A DNA stretch of 64,000 nt from Salmonella bongori NCTC 12419 (GCF_000252995.1 NC_015761.1:3410001-3474000), one strand, 5' to 3'. Positions 45,778-55,347 are shown, numbered from the stretch's first letter. The notes: a model not told the origin generated them from the letters alone. Program-made: numbers and translations.

Positions 45778-47043
45778 TCAGGCGCGCAGCACACGGGCCA
45801 GAATATCCAGCGCTTTGCTGAACTGGGCATCCGGGATTGTTAAGGGATAAAGGAAACGGATAACGTTACCGTAGACACCGCAGCTCAACAGCAGCAGGCC
45901 GTTTTCCTGAGCTTTGCGCTGTACCTGGCGGGTATATTCCGCAGACGGCTCGCCGCTTTGCGGATCGTTAAACTCTACTGCCACCATCGACCCCAGACCA
46001 CGCACATCCGCAATCGCCGGACAGCTTGCGCGCGCCTGATTCAGCACCTCTTGCAGATGTTCACCCAGTTGATTAGCCCGCTGGCAGAGCTGTTCTTCTT
46101 CAATAATATCCAGCACCGCATGCGCGGCGGCTACTGCCAGCGGATTACCGGCATAAGTTCCGCCTAATCCACCCGGCGCAGGGGCATCCATTACTTCGGC
46201 ACGCCCCACAACACCCGATAGCGGGAAGCCACCTGCCAGGCTTTTCGCCATCGTCATCAGATCGGGTTTCACCGCATAGTGCTGCATCGCAAACACCTTG
46301 CCGGTACGGGCAAAGCCGGTTTGCACTTCGTCGGCAATCAGCAAAATGCCGTGGGTATCGCACAACAGGCGCAACGCCTGCATAAAAGCGGCGGGCGCGA
46401 CGTTGAAACCGCCTTCGCCCTGAATGGGCTCCAGCACAATCGCGGCGACCTGATCGGCGGCGATATCCGCTTTAAATATACGTTCCAGGCTCTTGAGCGC
46501 ATCGTCAACGGAAACCCCGTGGGCAGCGTTCGGATAGACCGCGTGGTAAACCGAGCCCGGGAACGGGCCAAAGCCAATTTTGTAGGGAGCCACTTTGCCG
46601 GTCAGCGCCATGGTCATGAATGTACGGCCATGAAAACCACCGCCAAAGGTAATAAGTCCCGGGCGTCCAGTGTAGGCGCGGGCAATTTTTACAGCATTTT
46701 CAACCGCTTCGGCACCGGTGGTAAAAAACGCGGTTTTTGCTGGCCCGTCGACAGGGGCGATAGCATTAATGCGTTCTGCCAGTGAGACGTAACTCTCATA
46801 AGGGACAATCTGGTAAGCGGTATGGGTAAACGCCTGCAACTGCTGCTCTACCGCCGCCACAATCTTCGGATGGCGATGTCCGGTATTCAGCACGGCGATC
46901 CCGGCAGCAAAGTCGATCACTTCATTGCCTTCCACATCCCACAGCGTGGCGTTCTCCGCTTTCTCTACAAAGTAGTCGCACATTACACCTACGCCACGGG
47001 GAGTCGCCTGCTGGCGACGATGATTCAGTTCAGCACTTTTCAC
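45778..47043 (-). CDS. class III aminotransferase, GabT/PuuE-like
   Basis: A 421-residue PLP enzyme related to 4-aminobutyrate transaminases. FTTGAEAVENAVKIARAYTGRPG, FHGRTFMTMALTG, the cofactor aspartate in LIADEVQTGFARTG and the Schiff-base lysine in MAKSLAGGFPLSG are all present. The best start is the GTG at 47043 with AGGAGA 7 nt upstream; the frame extends 9 codons further without a ribosome site. The substrate could be GABA or another omega-amino acid. Paired with a permease downstream and a MocR regulator upstream. Confidence 0.88.
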   Translation of the reverse strand: MKSAELNHRRQQATPRGVGVMCDYFVEKAENATLWDVEGNEVIDFAAGIAVLNTGHRHPKIVAAVEQQLQAFTHTAYQIVPYESYVSLAERINAIAPVDGPAKTAFFTTGAEAVENAVKIARAYTGRPGLITFGGGFHGRTFMTMALTGKVAPYKIGFGPFPGSVYHAVYPNAAHGVSVDDALKSLERIFKADIAADQVAAIVLEPIQGEGGFNVAPAAFMQALRLLCDTHGILLIADEVQTGFARTGKVFAMQHYAVKPDLMTMAKSLAGGFPLSGVVGRAEVMDAPAPGGLGGTYAGNPLAVAAAHAVLDIIEEEQLCQRANQLGEHLQEVLNQARASCPAIADVRGLGSMVAVEFNDPQSGEPSAEYTRQVQRKAQENGLLLLSCGVYGNVIRFLYPLTIPDAQFSKALDILARVLRA

Positions 47044-47099
47044 CCTCGGATCTCCTGTTAAGCATGTCACTTAATTGCAACAAATCTGAAACTATGACG

Positions 47100-47148
47100 T
47101 TTATTTACACAGGAGTTGGCCCTATAATCGAGTACCAATTCCGATTAT
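47100..47148 (+). promoter_or_regulatory. promoter of the MocR gene with an overlapping inverted repeat
   Basis: TTTATT (47100-47105), a 17-nt spacer and TATAAT (47123-47128) form a good sigma-70 promoter on the plus strand. An inverted repeat ATAATCG-N11-CGATTAT (47124-47148) covers the -10 and start site. It lies in the divergent gap shared with the aminotransferase and is a candidate MocR operator. Confidence 0.65.
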
Positions 47149-47161
47149 CTGAGGGATCCAA

Positions 47162-48655
47162 TTGCGGGCATTAGTAGGCGACCTGCTGCTGGTCAGGATG
47201 CAGCAGGAGCAAGACGAATTCCTCCATAAGCGGCTCTATAACGCGCTTCGTCACGCTATTCTCGATGGTTCTTTACCGCCGCATAGCCGTCTACCCGCTT
47301 CCCGGGATCTTGCCAGTGAACTTGGAATTTCAAGAAACACAATATTAACAACTTATGAACAATTACTGGCGGAAGGATATGTGGTATCGCGTCGGGGAAG
47401 CGGAACATACGTCGCACAAACGGCGCCGGATACCTTCTTAACGGCGATCAGCGGCACAGAAAACTGTGCGGACGTCGGCCTGAGTGGTTCTGTTTCGCAA
47501 CGCGGGCGTTATCTGCTCCAGCACGTCAGCGCCAGCCCGCGCCAGTGGGGGGCATTTATTCCCGGCGTCCCGGATGTCAACGCCTTTCCCCATCCCCTAT
47601 TCAGTAAGATTCAGGCGCGTATCAGCCGCCGTCCAAAGCCGGAGCGGCTGAGCTATAGCTGTAACGGCGGGACACCGGAATTACAGCATGCGCTGGTCGA
47701 TTATTTGCGGGTTGCGCGCGGTGTACGCTGCCATGCAGATCAGATACTTATCACCGAAGGTATCCACCAGGCGATCGACCTGGTGACACGGATGCTGGCG
47801 GACGCTGGCGATATGGCCTGGGTGGAAGAACCGTCTTACTGGGGAATTCGCCATGTACTGGCAATGAATGCTATGCGGATCACTCCCGTTGCCGTTGATG
47901 CCAATGGCCTGGCGCCGCCCGAGCGCTCGCAGGACCCTCCCCGGCTAATTTTCGTGACGCCATCCCATCAATATCCGCTGGGCGCGGTAATGAGCCTTGA
48001 GCGGCGGCAACGATTGCTGGCGCTTGCCAGACAGTATGGAAGCTGGATTGTGGAAGATGATTATGACAGCGAATTTCGCTTTTCCGGTCAGCCTATTCCG
48101 GCATTGCAGGGGCTGATCCCCGATGCGCCAGTGGTGTACATCGGCACCTTTAGCAAGACGCTATATCCTGGACTGCGACTGGGTTATCTGGTGTTACCGC
48201 GTCCGCTGATAGATGCTTTAAAAAGCGCCCATGCTGAACTTTATCGCGGCGGCCATTCGCTGATCCAGATGGCGCTGGCCGAGTTTATCAACGGCGGACA
48301 TTATTCCGCTCATATTCGCCGTATGCGGTTACTGTACAGCCGCCGTCGCGCCTTTCTTAGCGAACTGATTGAACGTCACTGTGGTGCGCAGGCACTGTCA
48401 GATTTTAGCGATAACGCCGGGCTGCACTTGATCTTAAATTTGCCGGACGAGGTTGATGATGTTGCGGTTGCGGCCCGCGCCAATGCGCAAAATATTCTGG
48501 TGCGTCCGCTGTCGCGCTACTACCTGACAACACAGCGTAAAAAAGGACTGCTGATGGGATTTGCCTGTCTGACGGAAGCGCAAATGGAACCGGCCTTCGC
48601 CACGCTGCTGACCTGTTTGCACCCTCACTGTCCGCAGGCGCTGATAACCACATGA
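47162..48655 (+). CDS. MocR-type regulator (GntR HTH plus aminotransferase-like domain)
   Basis: A 497-residue fusion. The N-terminal winged helix resembles GntR (LPASRDLASELGISRNTILTTYEQL, about residues 41-70). The C-terminal fold-type I aminotransferase domain retains VEDDYDSEFRF and the PLP-lysine segment YIGTFSKTLYPGLRLGYL. GabR and PdxR of this class bind PLP and an amine ligand. The start is taken as TTG at 47162 after GAGGGAT; an ATG at 47198 is the alternative. It is divergent from the aminotransferase-permease pair, which it most likely controls. Confidence 0.88.
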   Translation: MRALVGDLLLVRMQQEQDEFLHKRLYNALRHAILDGSLPPHSRLPASRDLASELGISRNTILTTYEQLLAEGYVVSRRGSGTYVAQTAPDTFLTAISGTENCADVGLSGSVSQRGRYLLQHVSASPRQWGAFIPGVPDVNAFPHPLFSKIQARISRRPKPERLSYSCNGGTPELQHALVDYLRVARGVRCHADQILITEGIHQAIDLVTRMLADAGDMAWVEEPSYWGIRHVLAMNAMRITPVAVDANGLAPPERSQDPPRLIFVTPSHQYPLGAVMSLERRQRLLALARQYGSWIVEDDYDSEFRFSGQPIPALQGLIPDAPVVYIGTFSKTLYPGLRLGYLVLPRPLIDALKSAHAELYRGGHSLIQMALAEFINGGHYSAHIRRMRLLYSRRRAFLSELIERHCGAQALSDFSDNAGLHLILNLPDEVDDVAVAARANAQNILVRPLSRYYLTTQRKKGLLMGFACLTEAQMEPAFATLLTCLHPHCPQALITT

Positions 48656-48730
48656 AAGCAGATTTCGTTATGCCGGGGGGCGAAACAAGCGCCTTATCCA
48701 ACTTGCATGATTAGCAGGAGGCTTAAAGCA

Positions 48731-48757
48731 AAACGCCCTGACAACGTCAGGGCGTTT
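48731..48757 (-). terminator. terminator after rpoH (possibly bidirectional)
   Basis: AACGCCCTGAC-AAC-GTCAGGGCGTT is a perfect 11-bp stem. On the minus strand it is followed by TTGCTTT. It lies 19 nt after the rpoH stop and between convergent genes. Confidence 0.85.
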
Positions 48758-48775
48758 GTTGGTCTGCGAAAAACG

Positions 48776-49630
48776 TTACGCTTCGATCGCCGCACGCAGT
48801 TTTTTCATTGCGTTCTTTTCAAGCTGGCGAACACGTTCTGCAGACACGCCATAGCGATCGGCCAGTTCCTGCAGCGTTGATTTGTTGTCTTCATCCAGCC
48901 AACGGGCGCGAATAATATCCTGGCTACGTTCGTCCAGACCCTGCATCGCATCGGTCAGACGGTTCGCTGCCTGCTCTTCCCAGTTATCGTCTTCAATGCC
49001 GTCGGCAAAGTTAGACGACTTATCCTGCAGATAAAGCACCGGAGCCATTGGCTGGCTGTCGGACTCATCGTCCGAAGACATATCAAACGTCATGTCCTGC
49101 GCTGCCATGCGGGATTCCATTTCACGTACATCTTTGCTGGAAACCCCCAGTTCACGCGCCACCATTTCTACTTCATCCTGGTTAAACCAGCCCAGACGCT
49201 GCTTGGTTTTACGCAGGTTAAAGAACAGCTTGCGCTGTGCCTTGGTGGTCGCCACTTTGACGATACGCCAGTTACGCAGCACATACTCATGAATTTCGGC
49301 TTTGATCCAGTGCACTGCAAAGGACACCAGACGTACGCCCACTTCCGGGTTGAAACGGCGTACGGCTTTCATCAGGCCGATATTACCTTCCTGAATCAAA
49401 TCCGCCTGCGGCAGACCATAGCCCGCATAGTTACGAGCAATATGAACAACAAAGCGCAGGTGAGACAGGATCAGCGTTTTAGCTGCTTCCAGATCGCCCT
49501 GGTAATGCAGCCTTTCAGCCAATGCCCGCTCCTCGTCAGCCGATAACATCGGCCACGCGTTCGCCGCCCGGATATAAGACTCCAGGTTGCCAACAGGGGC
49601 TAAAGCTAAATTTTGCATTTCTTTGGTCAT
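48776..49630 (-). CDS. rpoH: RpoH, heat-shock sigma factor sigma-32
   Basis: A 284-residue sigma-70-family factor that directs RNA polymerase to heat-shock promoters. Region 2 ([24 protein letters not shown] ... [24 protein letters not shown]), the RpoH box [10 protein letters not shown] and the region 4 helix-turn-helix ([19 protein letters not shown]) are all visible. Translation is controlled in E. coli by an mRNA thermosensor around the start. Promoter elements are at 49723-49768. Intact. Confidence 0.98.
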   Translation of the reverse strand: MTKEMQNLALAPVGNLESYIRAANAWPMLSADEERALAERLHYQGDLEAAKTLILSHLRFVVHIARNYAGYGLPQADLIQEGNIGLMKAVRRFNPEVGVRLVSFAVHWIKAEIHEYVLRNWRIVKVATTKAQRKLFFNLRKTKQRLGWFNQDEVEMVARELGVSSKDVREMESRMAAQDMTFDMSSDDESDSQPMAPVLYLQDKSSNFADGIEDDNWEEQAANRLTDAMQGLDERSQDIIRARWLDEDNKSTLQELADRYGVSAERVRQLEKNAMKKLRAAIEA

Positions 49631-49722
49631 TCAAATCCTCTCAATCAGTATTGCCTGGCATCGTCAGCGAGCAACAACCGTGCCAAAGCTGATGAGCAAC
49701 GAGAATATCATCCACTCTTTTA

Positions 49723-49768
49723 TCAGACAGTGATTTTATCCACAAGTTCAATGTAACATTGTGCATAA
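49723..49768 (-). promoter_or_regulatory. rpoH upstream region: sigma-E promoter and two DnaA boxes
   Basis: On the minus strand GAACTT (49744-49749), a 16-nt spacer and TCTGA (49723-49727) match the sigma-E consensus exactly, as at rpoH P3 of E. coli. Two exact DnaA boxes are present: TTATCCACA (plus strand, 49736-49744) and TTATGCACA (minus strand, 49760-49768). The first touches the sigma-E -35 element. DnaA control of rpoH is described in E. coli. Confidence 0.85.
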
Positions 49769-49823
49769 TTTACACACATAATGTGACATGAAGATGAAAC
49801 GCGGGGAAGAGACAACAGGAACT

Positions 49824-49858
49824 CTTTCCCTGCGGACGGAAGCCCATTGCAGGGAAAG
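49824..49858. repeat. 10-bp inverted repeat between ftsX and rpoH
   Basis: CTTTCCCTGC-N15-GCAGGGAAAG lies just after the ftsX stop, with a TATAAT (minus strand, 49859-49864) directly before it. There is no T-run. It may serve as an ftsX 3' hairpin or lie in the longest rpoH leader. Confidence 0.6.
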
Positions 49859-49875
49859 ATTATACCACGATTTTA

Positions 49876-50931
49876 TCAATCGGGAGTAAAGTGACGTAAA
49901 TGTTGTACCGTAGCCAACCATGCGGCGATCCAACCAATCATCGAGCAAACCAGCAGCAACAGCAGGCATTCATCGAACGATAAACCATTGAGATCAAACT
50001 TAGTGCCAAATACCTGGGCCACGTCAGTCACTGCCGATGATAAACGCATCACCAAAATTTCAGACAATATCAGCGAAAGAAAGGCGCCGGAAAAACCGAG
50101 CAACGCGCCACCGTACAGGAACGGACGCAGAATAAAGCCATCGGTCGCGCCAATCAGTTTCTGCACGTTAATGGTATCGCGACGGGCAAAAATGCTCAGA
50201 CGCACGCTGTTGCCGATAACAAGGAACACGGCGGCGACCATCAGCACCCCGATCATCGCCGATACGCGCCCCACCAGCCCGGTGAGCGCCGCCAGCCGCG
50301 CAAACCAGCTATCATCCATCCGGACTTCGTCAATACCGTTAATCTGTGAAATACGGTCGCGCAGCGTGTTAAGCGAAGCAGTACTCTGAAAGTCCAGCTT
50401 CGGGATCACGACTGCGACCGCTGGCAACGGATTCTCTTCCAGCATGTCCAGCGCGCCACCAAAGCCAGACCAGTTGCGAAATTCCCCCAACGCATCCTCG
50501 CGGGACAAGTAGTTGACCTTTTCAACGCCCTGCTCGGCCTGAAGCTGCCCAACCACCCGCGCCGCCGCGTCATCATCCAGCGTTTTTTGCAGATAAACGG
50601 TGATCTGCGGCGACGGATAATACTGAGTCGCCGCCTGGTTGACATTCTTATAGACCATGTAACAGACGCTGGGCAGCGTCAGGGAGATGGCGATCACCAT
50701 CACCGTCAGAAACGTTGCCAGTGGTTTGCTTTTCAGATCCTGCAGCGCGCCGTGCCAGGCATAGCGCACCTGTTCATTAAAAACGTTCGTTTTACGTGAA
50801 TTCGGTTTCGGCGCCGGCTTCTGGCGTCCTGGCGCGTTGCGCCCGCCGCCTGTTCCGCCGCGAGACTTACGCAGGCGGTCCAGCCGTCCGCCGAACTGTC
50901 TGATTTGGTTGATCGCGTCACGTCTATTCAT
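49876..50931 (-). CDS. ftsX: FtsX, cell-division ABC-like membrane subunit
   Basis: A 351-residue protein with a basic cytoplasmic N-terminus, four transmembrane segments and a periplasmic loop between the first two that in E. coli recruits the amidase activator EnvC. With FtsE it controls septal peptidoglycan hydrolysis. The start [19 protein letters not shown] lies within the last codons of ftsE (8-nt overlap), as in E. coli. Intact. Confidence 0.96.
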   Translation of the reverse strand: MNRRDAINQIRQFGGRLDRLRKSRGGTGGGRNAPGRQKPAPKPNSRKTNVFNEQVRYAWHGALQDLKSKPLATFLTVMVIAISLTLPSVCYMVYKNVNQAATQYYPSPQITVYLQKTLDDDAAARVVGQLQAEQGVEKVNYLSREDALGEFRNWSGFGGALDMLEENPLPAVAVVIPKLDFQSTASLNTLRDRISQINGIDEVRMDDSWFARLAALTGLVGRVSAMIGVLMVAAVFLVIGNSVRLSIFARRDTINVQKLIGATDGFILRPFLYGGALLGFSGAFLSLILSEILVMRLSSAVTDVAQVFGTKFDLNGLSFDECLLLLLVCSMIGWIAAWLATVQHLRHFTPD

Positions 50932-51592
50932 TGACCAGGCCTCCATGCAGATGTCCATCGCTCAGGACAAGCTGGCGATATGAACGACGGGAGATAAGCC
51001 CAATATCGTGCGTCGCCATCAGTACCGTCACCCCTACGCGGTTAAACTCTTCAAACAGACGTAAAATTCCTTCCGACAGCGCATCATCCAGGTTCCCGGT
51101 TGGTTCATCCGCCAGCAATACCGCAGGTTTGTTGACCACCGCACGAGCTATCCCCACACGCTGTTGTTCGCCCCCGGAGAGTTGAATCGGAAAGTTTCTC
51201 GCTTTGTCCAGCAGCCCAACCTTATCCAGTGCTGCTGACACGCGACGACGAATATCGTCACCGCTGGCGCCGGCAATGATCAAGGGTATCGCCACATTGT
51301 CATAGACGGTTCTGTCCATCAGCAGGTGGTGATCCTGGAAAATCATCCCAATCTGGCGGCGCAAAAACGGCACCTCACGGTTTTTCAGGCGGGTAATATC
51401 ATGCCCGCTGAAGAAGATTTTACCCGCGCTGGGCCGCTCTATCCCACAGATAAGCTTTAGCAGGGTACTTTTCCCCGCGCCTGAGTGGCCGGTCAGAAAC
51501 GCCATCTCGCCTGGCCGCATATGGAATGTCACTCCCTGCAGCGCTTGTCTCCCGCCGAGATAGGCCTTGCTGACATGTTCAAAGCGAATCAT
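50924..51592 (-). CDS. ftsE: FtsE, cell-division ATPase
   Basis: A 222-residue ABC ATPase with Walker [10 protein letters not shown], signature [16 protein letters not shown] and Walker [13 protein letters not shown]. It partners FtsX at the division ring. It starts 2 nt after the ftsY stop, so ftsYEX is one transcript. Confidence 0.97.
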   Translation of the reverse strand: MIRFEHVSKAYLGGRQALQGVTFHMRPGEMAFLTGHSGAGKSTLLKLICGIERPSAGKIFFSGHDITRLKNREVPFLRRQIGMIFQDHHLLMDRTVYDNVAIPLIIAGASGDDIRRRVSAALDKVGLLDKARNFPIQLSGGEQQRVGIARAVVNKPAVLLADEPTGNLDDALSEGILRLFEEFNRVGVTVLMATHDIGLISRRSYRQLVLSDGHLHGGLVNE

Positions 51593-51594
51593 TG

Positions 51595-53106
51595 TTAATC
51601 CTCTCGGGCAAAAAGTGCCTCTATAAAGTCGTCCGCCTTAAACGGACGTAAATCCTCAATTCGTTCGCCGACACCAATATAGCGGATAGGAATGCCGAAC
51701 TGATCCGCTACCGAGAAAATCACCCCGCCCTTCGCCGTACCATCCAGCTTGGTCAGGGTGATACCGGTTAAGCCCACCGCTTCATGGAACAGTTTGGCCT
51801 GACTTACCGCGTTCTGCCCGGTACTGGCATCAATGGTCAGCATCACTTCATGCGGCGCCTCTTCGTCCAGTTTTTTCATGACGCGAACGATTTTTTTCAG
51901 TTCTTCCATCAGGTGCGATTTGTTCTGCAGACGCCCTGCCGTATCGGCAATCAATACATCAATGTTACGCGCCTTCGCGGCCTGAATAGCATCGAAGATA
52001 ACTGACGCTGAGTCCGCGCCAGTATGCTGGGCGATAACCGGAATATTGTTGCGTTGTCCCCAGACCTGTAGCTGCTCGACCGCCGCTGCACGGAAAGTAT
52101 CCCCTGCTGCCAGCATGACAGATTTACCCTGCTGTTCAAACTGACGCGCCAGCTTACCGATAGTGGTGGTTTTCCCTACGCCGTTCACACCAACCATCAG
52201 AATAACAAAAGGCGTTTTACCTTCAATATTAAGCGGTTCGTCAACCTTCGCCAGAATCTCACCCATCTCATCTTTCAGCAGGCCATACAGCGCCTCGGCA
52301 TCTTTAAGCTGTTTGCGGCTGGCGCCGTCCGTCAGGTTCGCGATAATCTTACGCGTGGTTTCCACCCCGACATCAGCGATGAGTAACTGCTCTTCCAGTT
52401 CCTCAAACAAATCATCGTCGATTTTTTTGCCACGGAACAGACTGATAAATCCGGAACCAAGGTTTTCTTTGGTTTTTAACAGGCTGCGTTTCAGACGCGC
52501 AAAGAACCCTTCTTTGGTCGGCTTCTCTTGTTCCTGAGCGATCTCTTCAACCGGTGTGCCATCTTCCGCAACCGGCACCACCATCACCGCCTCTTCCGCC
52601 GCAGCGGCCGCCAGAGCCTGCGCTTCCAGCTCCTCGTCGGTAAATTTCGCTGCTTTTTCGCCTTCTTCTTCCACCGCTTCAATAATTTCTACGGTTTCCG
52701 CTTCGGCCTGCCACTCTTGCGGCGACACCGTTTCGGCTTGCACCTCTTCTACCGCTTGCTGAGCAACCTCTTCCGGCAACGGCAGTTCTTCACGTTCAAT
52801 GGCTGCTGCGACAACGGTTGGTTCCGGCAGTTCAGTGACCAGCTCTACCTCAGGCTGCGGCGCTTCAGCCACGTCAGGCTGCGAAGGCCGCTTTTCGCTT
52901 TCAGCAATCTGTTCCGACACGTCCACGACCTCAGCGGCAAAGGCCTCGGATTCCGCCTCGGTATGCGTTTTGGGCGCGTCAACCGTCACATCTTCTGCAA
53001 CAGTTTGTTTCTCTTCACTTTTTACTTCTGTCTCGTTTTCCGGCGCCTGCTCTTTTTGACCAAAGCCCAGCCAGGAAAAAAAGCCACGTTTTTTCTCTTT
53101 TGCCAT
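51595..53106 (-). CDS. ftsY: FtsY, signal recognition particle receptor
   Basis: An SRP GTPase that receives ribosome-nascent chain complexes at the inner membrane. The 503-residue protein has a basic N-terminus (MAKEKKRGFFSWLGFG) and a long Glu/Ala/Val-rich acidic A domain to about residue 200. The NG domain carries GVNGVGKTTTIGKLA, DTFRAAAVEQLQ, DTAGR and TKLDGTAKGG. The frame extends 10 codons upstream, but MAKEKKRGFF is the known start. It is several residues longer than E. coli FtsY, within the variable A domain. Confidence 0.97.
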   Translation of the reverse strand: MAKEKKRGFFSWLGFGQKEQAPENETEVKSEEKQTVAEDVTVDAPKTHTEAESEAFAAEVVDVSEQIAESEKRPSQPDVAEAPQPEVELVTELPEPTVVAAAIEREELPLPEEVAQQAVEEVQAETVSPQEWQAEAETVEIIEAVEEEGEKAAKFTDEELEAQALAAAAAEEAVMVVPVAEDGTPVEEIAQEQEKPTKEGFFARLKRSLLKTKENLGSGFISLFRGKKIDDDLFEELEEQLLIADVGVETTRKIIANLTDGASRKQLKDAEALYGLLKDEMGEILAKVDEPLNIEGKTPFVILMVGVNGVGKTTTIGKLARQFEQQGKSVMLAAGDTFRAAAVEQLQVWGQRNNIPVIAQHTGADSASVIFDAIQAAKARNIDVLIADTAGRLQNKSHLMEELKKIVRVMKKLDEEAPHEVMLTIDASTGQNAVSQAKLFHEAVGLTGITLTKLDGTAKGGVIFSVADQFGIPIRYIGVGERIEDLRPFKADDFIEALFARED

Positions 53107-53253
53107 TTGCGACCACACTCCCCGCTGTTGCTTCATGGCACAGCGTCAACGCTATGTACATAGCAGCTAAAAAAATGATGAAATAGTCTATCACTTAACT
53201 TAATTCACATCACCGCCTGGAATGACATGTAACGGGCGGTTCGAGCAAGAGAA

Positions 53254-53850
53254 ATGAAAAAACCGACTCACTCAGGCAGCGGCCAGATCCGCATTATTGG
53301 CGGACAATGGCGAGGACGTAAACTCCCGGTTCCGGACAGCCCCGGTTTACGCCCAACCACCGACCGGGTACGCGAAACGCTGTTTAACTGGCTGGCTCCC
53401 GTAATGGTAGATGCTCGTTGCCTGGATTGCTTCGCCGGTAGCGGCGCGCTGGGACTGGAAGCCCTGTCTCGCTACGCCGCCGACGCCACCCTGGTGGAGA
53501 TGGATCGCGCGGTTTCGCAGCAGCTACAAAAGAACCTTGCTACGCTCAAGGCAGCCAATGCCCGCGTGGTCAACGCCAATACGCTGGCTTTCCTGGCGCA
53601 AACGGGAACGCCGCACAACGTGGTGTTTGTCGATCCGCCGTTTCGTAAAGGGTTACTTGAAGAGACGCTGAATTTACTGGAAAGCCACGGCTGGCTGGCG
53701 GATGAAGCATTGATCTATGTCGAAAGCGAAGTTGAAAACGGTTTGCCGCCAGTACCGGCAAATTGGGTGCTATACCGGGAGAAAGTCGCCGGGCAAGTCG
53801 CCTATCGTTTGTATCAACGCACCGCACAAGGAGAAGGTGATGCTGATTAA
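53254..53850 (+). CDS. rsmD: RsmD, 16S rRNA (guanine-966-N2)-methyltransferase
   Basis: A 198-residue SAM-dependent enzyme. The FAGSGALGLEALSR cofactor motif and the catalytic DPPF (VFVDPPFRKG) are clear. It methylates G966 of 16S rRNA in the 30S subunit. It is divergent from ftsY, and its 3' end overlaps yhhL by 11 nt. Confidence 0.96.
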   Translation: MKKPTHSGSGQIRIIGGQWRGRKLPVPDSPGLRPTTDRVRETLFNWLAPVMVDARCLDCFAGSGALGLEALSRYAADATLVEMDRAVSQQLQKNLATLKAANARVVNANTLAFLAQTGTPHNVVFVDPPFRKGLLEETLNLLESHGWLADEALIYVESEVENGLPPVPANWVLYREKVAGQVAYRLYQRTAQGEGDAD

Positions 53851-54109
53851 TCTGGGTCGTTTATTGATGCTGTTCGTGTGGGCTTTTTTAATTCTCAACC
53901 TGGTACAGCCCTTCCCGCGCCCACTCAACATTTTCGTCAACGTGGCGCTGGTTTTTATGGTGTTGATGCACGGCATGCAACTGGCGCTACTCAAATCGAC
54001 AATGCCGAAAGACGGCCCGCAAATGACCACCGGCGAAAAAATCCGTATTTTTCTGTTTGGCGTGTTTGAACTGCTGGTCTGGCAGAAAAAGTTTAACGGT
54101 AAAAAATAA
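53840..54109 (+). CDS. yhhL: YhhL, small inner-membrane protein (DUF1145)
   Basis: An 89-residue protein with two hydrophobic segments (LLMLFVWAFLILNLV and FVNVALVFMVLMHGM). The C-terminus is conserved (FGVFELLVWQKKF). The ATG at 53840 lies inside the rsmD 3' end after AGAAGG and matches the E. coli product. Function unknown; co-expression with rsmD is likely. Confidence 0.9.
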   Translation: MLINLGRLLMLFVWAFLILNLVQPFPRPLNIFVNVALVFMVLMHGMQLALLKSTMPKDGPQMTTGEKIRIFLFGVFELLVWQKKFNGKK

Positions 54110-54114
54110 CTGCT

Positions 54115-54147
54115 GCCGGAGAGCGATTTACGGCTTATCCGGCCTGT
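54115..54147. repeat. REP unit overlapping the 3' end of yhhM
   Basis: GCCGGAGAGCGATTTACGGC..TTATCCGGCCTGTC has REP form. Its right half is read in frame on the minus strand as the last codons of yhhM. Confidence 0.65.
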
Positions 54148-54499
54148 CAGCAACAAAATCGACAAAGCGCGAGCCTTTATAGCTCAGCATACCTTTATCC
54201 CCGACCGTTAACGCATGATATTGCTGCGCGCTGAGGCGGAATGTCTGTTCCAGCCCGCCGCTTTGCGGTTTGAAGCTGGCCTCATAACGCATACTGGTGC
54301 CTGCCGGACTCACTTCCTGCTGACGCGATCGCCGATCGTTAAGCGGCTTTTCCCGTTTATTGCTGACTTCCACCTGCTTTTGCACCAGCGGCGCGGCATC
54401 GTTATCTGCTTTTTCCCGCCGCTGCTGCACAAAGCGAAACGACGCGGCGACAACAATCAACGCAATGATAATTATAAAAAAAAGAGGTGGCTTGTTCAT
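54128..54499 (-). CDS. yhhM: YhhM, membrane-anchored protein (DUF2500)
   Basis: A 123-residue protein with one N-terminal transmembrane segment (MNKPPLFFIIIIALIVVAAS), a basic/charged stretch and a small beta-rich domain (YHALTVGDKGMLSYKGSRFV). Function unknown. The last five residues (RPDKP) are encoded by REP sequence; the E. coli protein ends differently at this point. It is convergent with yhhL. Confidence 0.88.
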   Translation of the reverse strand: MNKPPLFFIIIIALIVVAASFRFVQQRREKADNDAAPLVQKQVEVSNKREKPLNDRRSRQQEVSPAGTSMRYEASFKPQSGGLEQTFRLSAQQYHALTVGDKGMLSYKGSRFVDFVADRPDKP

Positions 54500-54640
54500 C
54501 GTATTAACCCATCAGAAAATGCGGAAATAAGCATACCCTGTCGGTTATAGTGTTGTCATCTGACCGTCACGGCCTCTACACTGAATAATAGAGCCGCAAG
54601 CATACCGTTTGCGAAAAAATAACGAACTCAAGGAATTAAG

Positions 54641-55267
54641 ATGCTTTGGTCGTTTATCGCTGTTTGCCTGTCCGCATGGCTGTATGTGGACGCCTCCTAT
54701 CGTGGGCCAGCCTGGCAACGCTGGGTTTTTAAACCCGTCACGTTATTACTTTTGTTGTTACTGGCCTGGCAAGCGCCGATGTTCGACGCCATCAGCTATC
54801 TGGTACTGGCCGGTCTGTGCGCCTCGCTGGTCGGCGATGCGTTAACGCTCTTGCCACGTCAACGCTTGCTGTACGCCGTCGGGGCCTTTTTCTTATCCCA
54901 TCTGCTTTACACCATTTACTTTGCCAGCCAAATGACGTTGTCGTTCTTCTGGCCGCTGCCACTGGCGTTACTGATCGTCGGCGCGTTGCTTATCGCCGTT
55001 ATCTGGACACGGCTGGAAGAGCTGCGCTGGCCGGTGTGTACTTTTATCGCCATGACGCTGGTGATGGTCTGGTTGGCGGGCGAACTGTGGTTCTTCCGCC
55101 CAACGGCGCCAGCCCTTTCGGCCTTTACCGGCGCAACGCTGCTATTCATCGGCAATATCGTCTGGTTGGGTAGCCATTATCGCCGCCGTTTCCGGGCGGA
55201 TAATGCGATTGCTGCCGCCTGTTACTTCGCCGGACACTTCCTGATTGTGCGCTCGCTGTATCTGTAA
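54641..55267 (+). CDS. yhhN: YhhN-family inner-membrane protein (lysoplasmalogenase-like)
   Basis: A 208-residue protein with about eight transmembrane segments. The family is related to TMEM86 lysoplasmalogenases; conserved acidic residues lie in [15 protein letters not shown]. Bacterial function unproven. It is preceded by CAAGGAATTAAG. Confidence 0.88.
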   Translation: MLWSFIAVCLSAWLYVDASYRGPAWQRWVFKPVTLLLLLLLAWQAPMFDAISYLVLAGLCASLVGDALTLLPRQRLLYAVGAFFLSHLLYTIYFASQMTLSFFWPLPLALLIVGALLIAVIWTRLEELRWPVCTFIAMTLVMVWLAGELWFFRPTAPALSAFTGATLLFIGNIVWLGSHYRRRFRADNAIAAACYFAGHFLIVRSLYL

Positions 55268-55277
55268 ATAATAGCGC

Positions 55278-55309
55278 TTGACTCTGGAGTCGACTCCAGA
55301 GTGTATCCT
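55278..55309 (+). promoter_or_regulatory. zntA promoter with ZntR operator
   Basis: The -35 TTGACT (55278-55283) and -10 TATCCT (55304-55309) are separated by 20 nt. A perfect 22-bp palindrome (55281-55302, arms ACTCTGGAGTC and GACTCCAGAGT) lies between them. The overlong spacer with a central dyad is diagnostic of MerR-family activation; ZntR does this at zntA. Confidence 0.93.
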
Positions 55310-55347
55310 CCGGTTAATGAGAAATTTATCATCAACCGGAGGACGTT

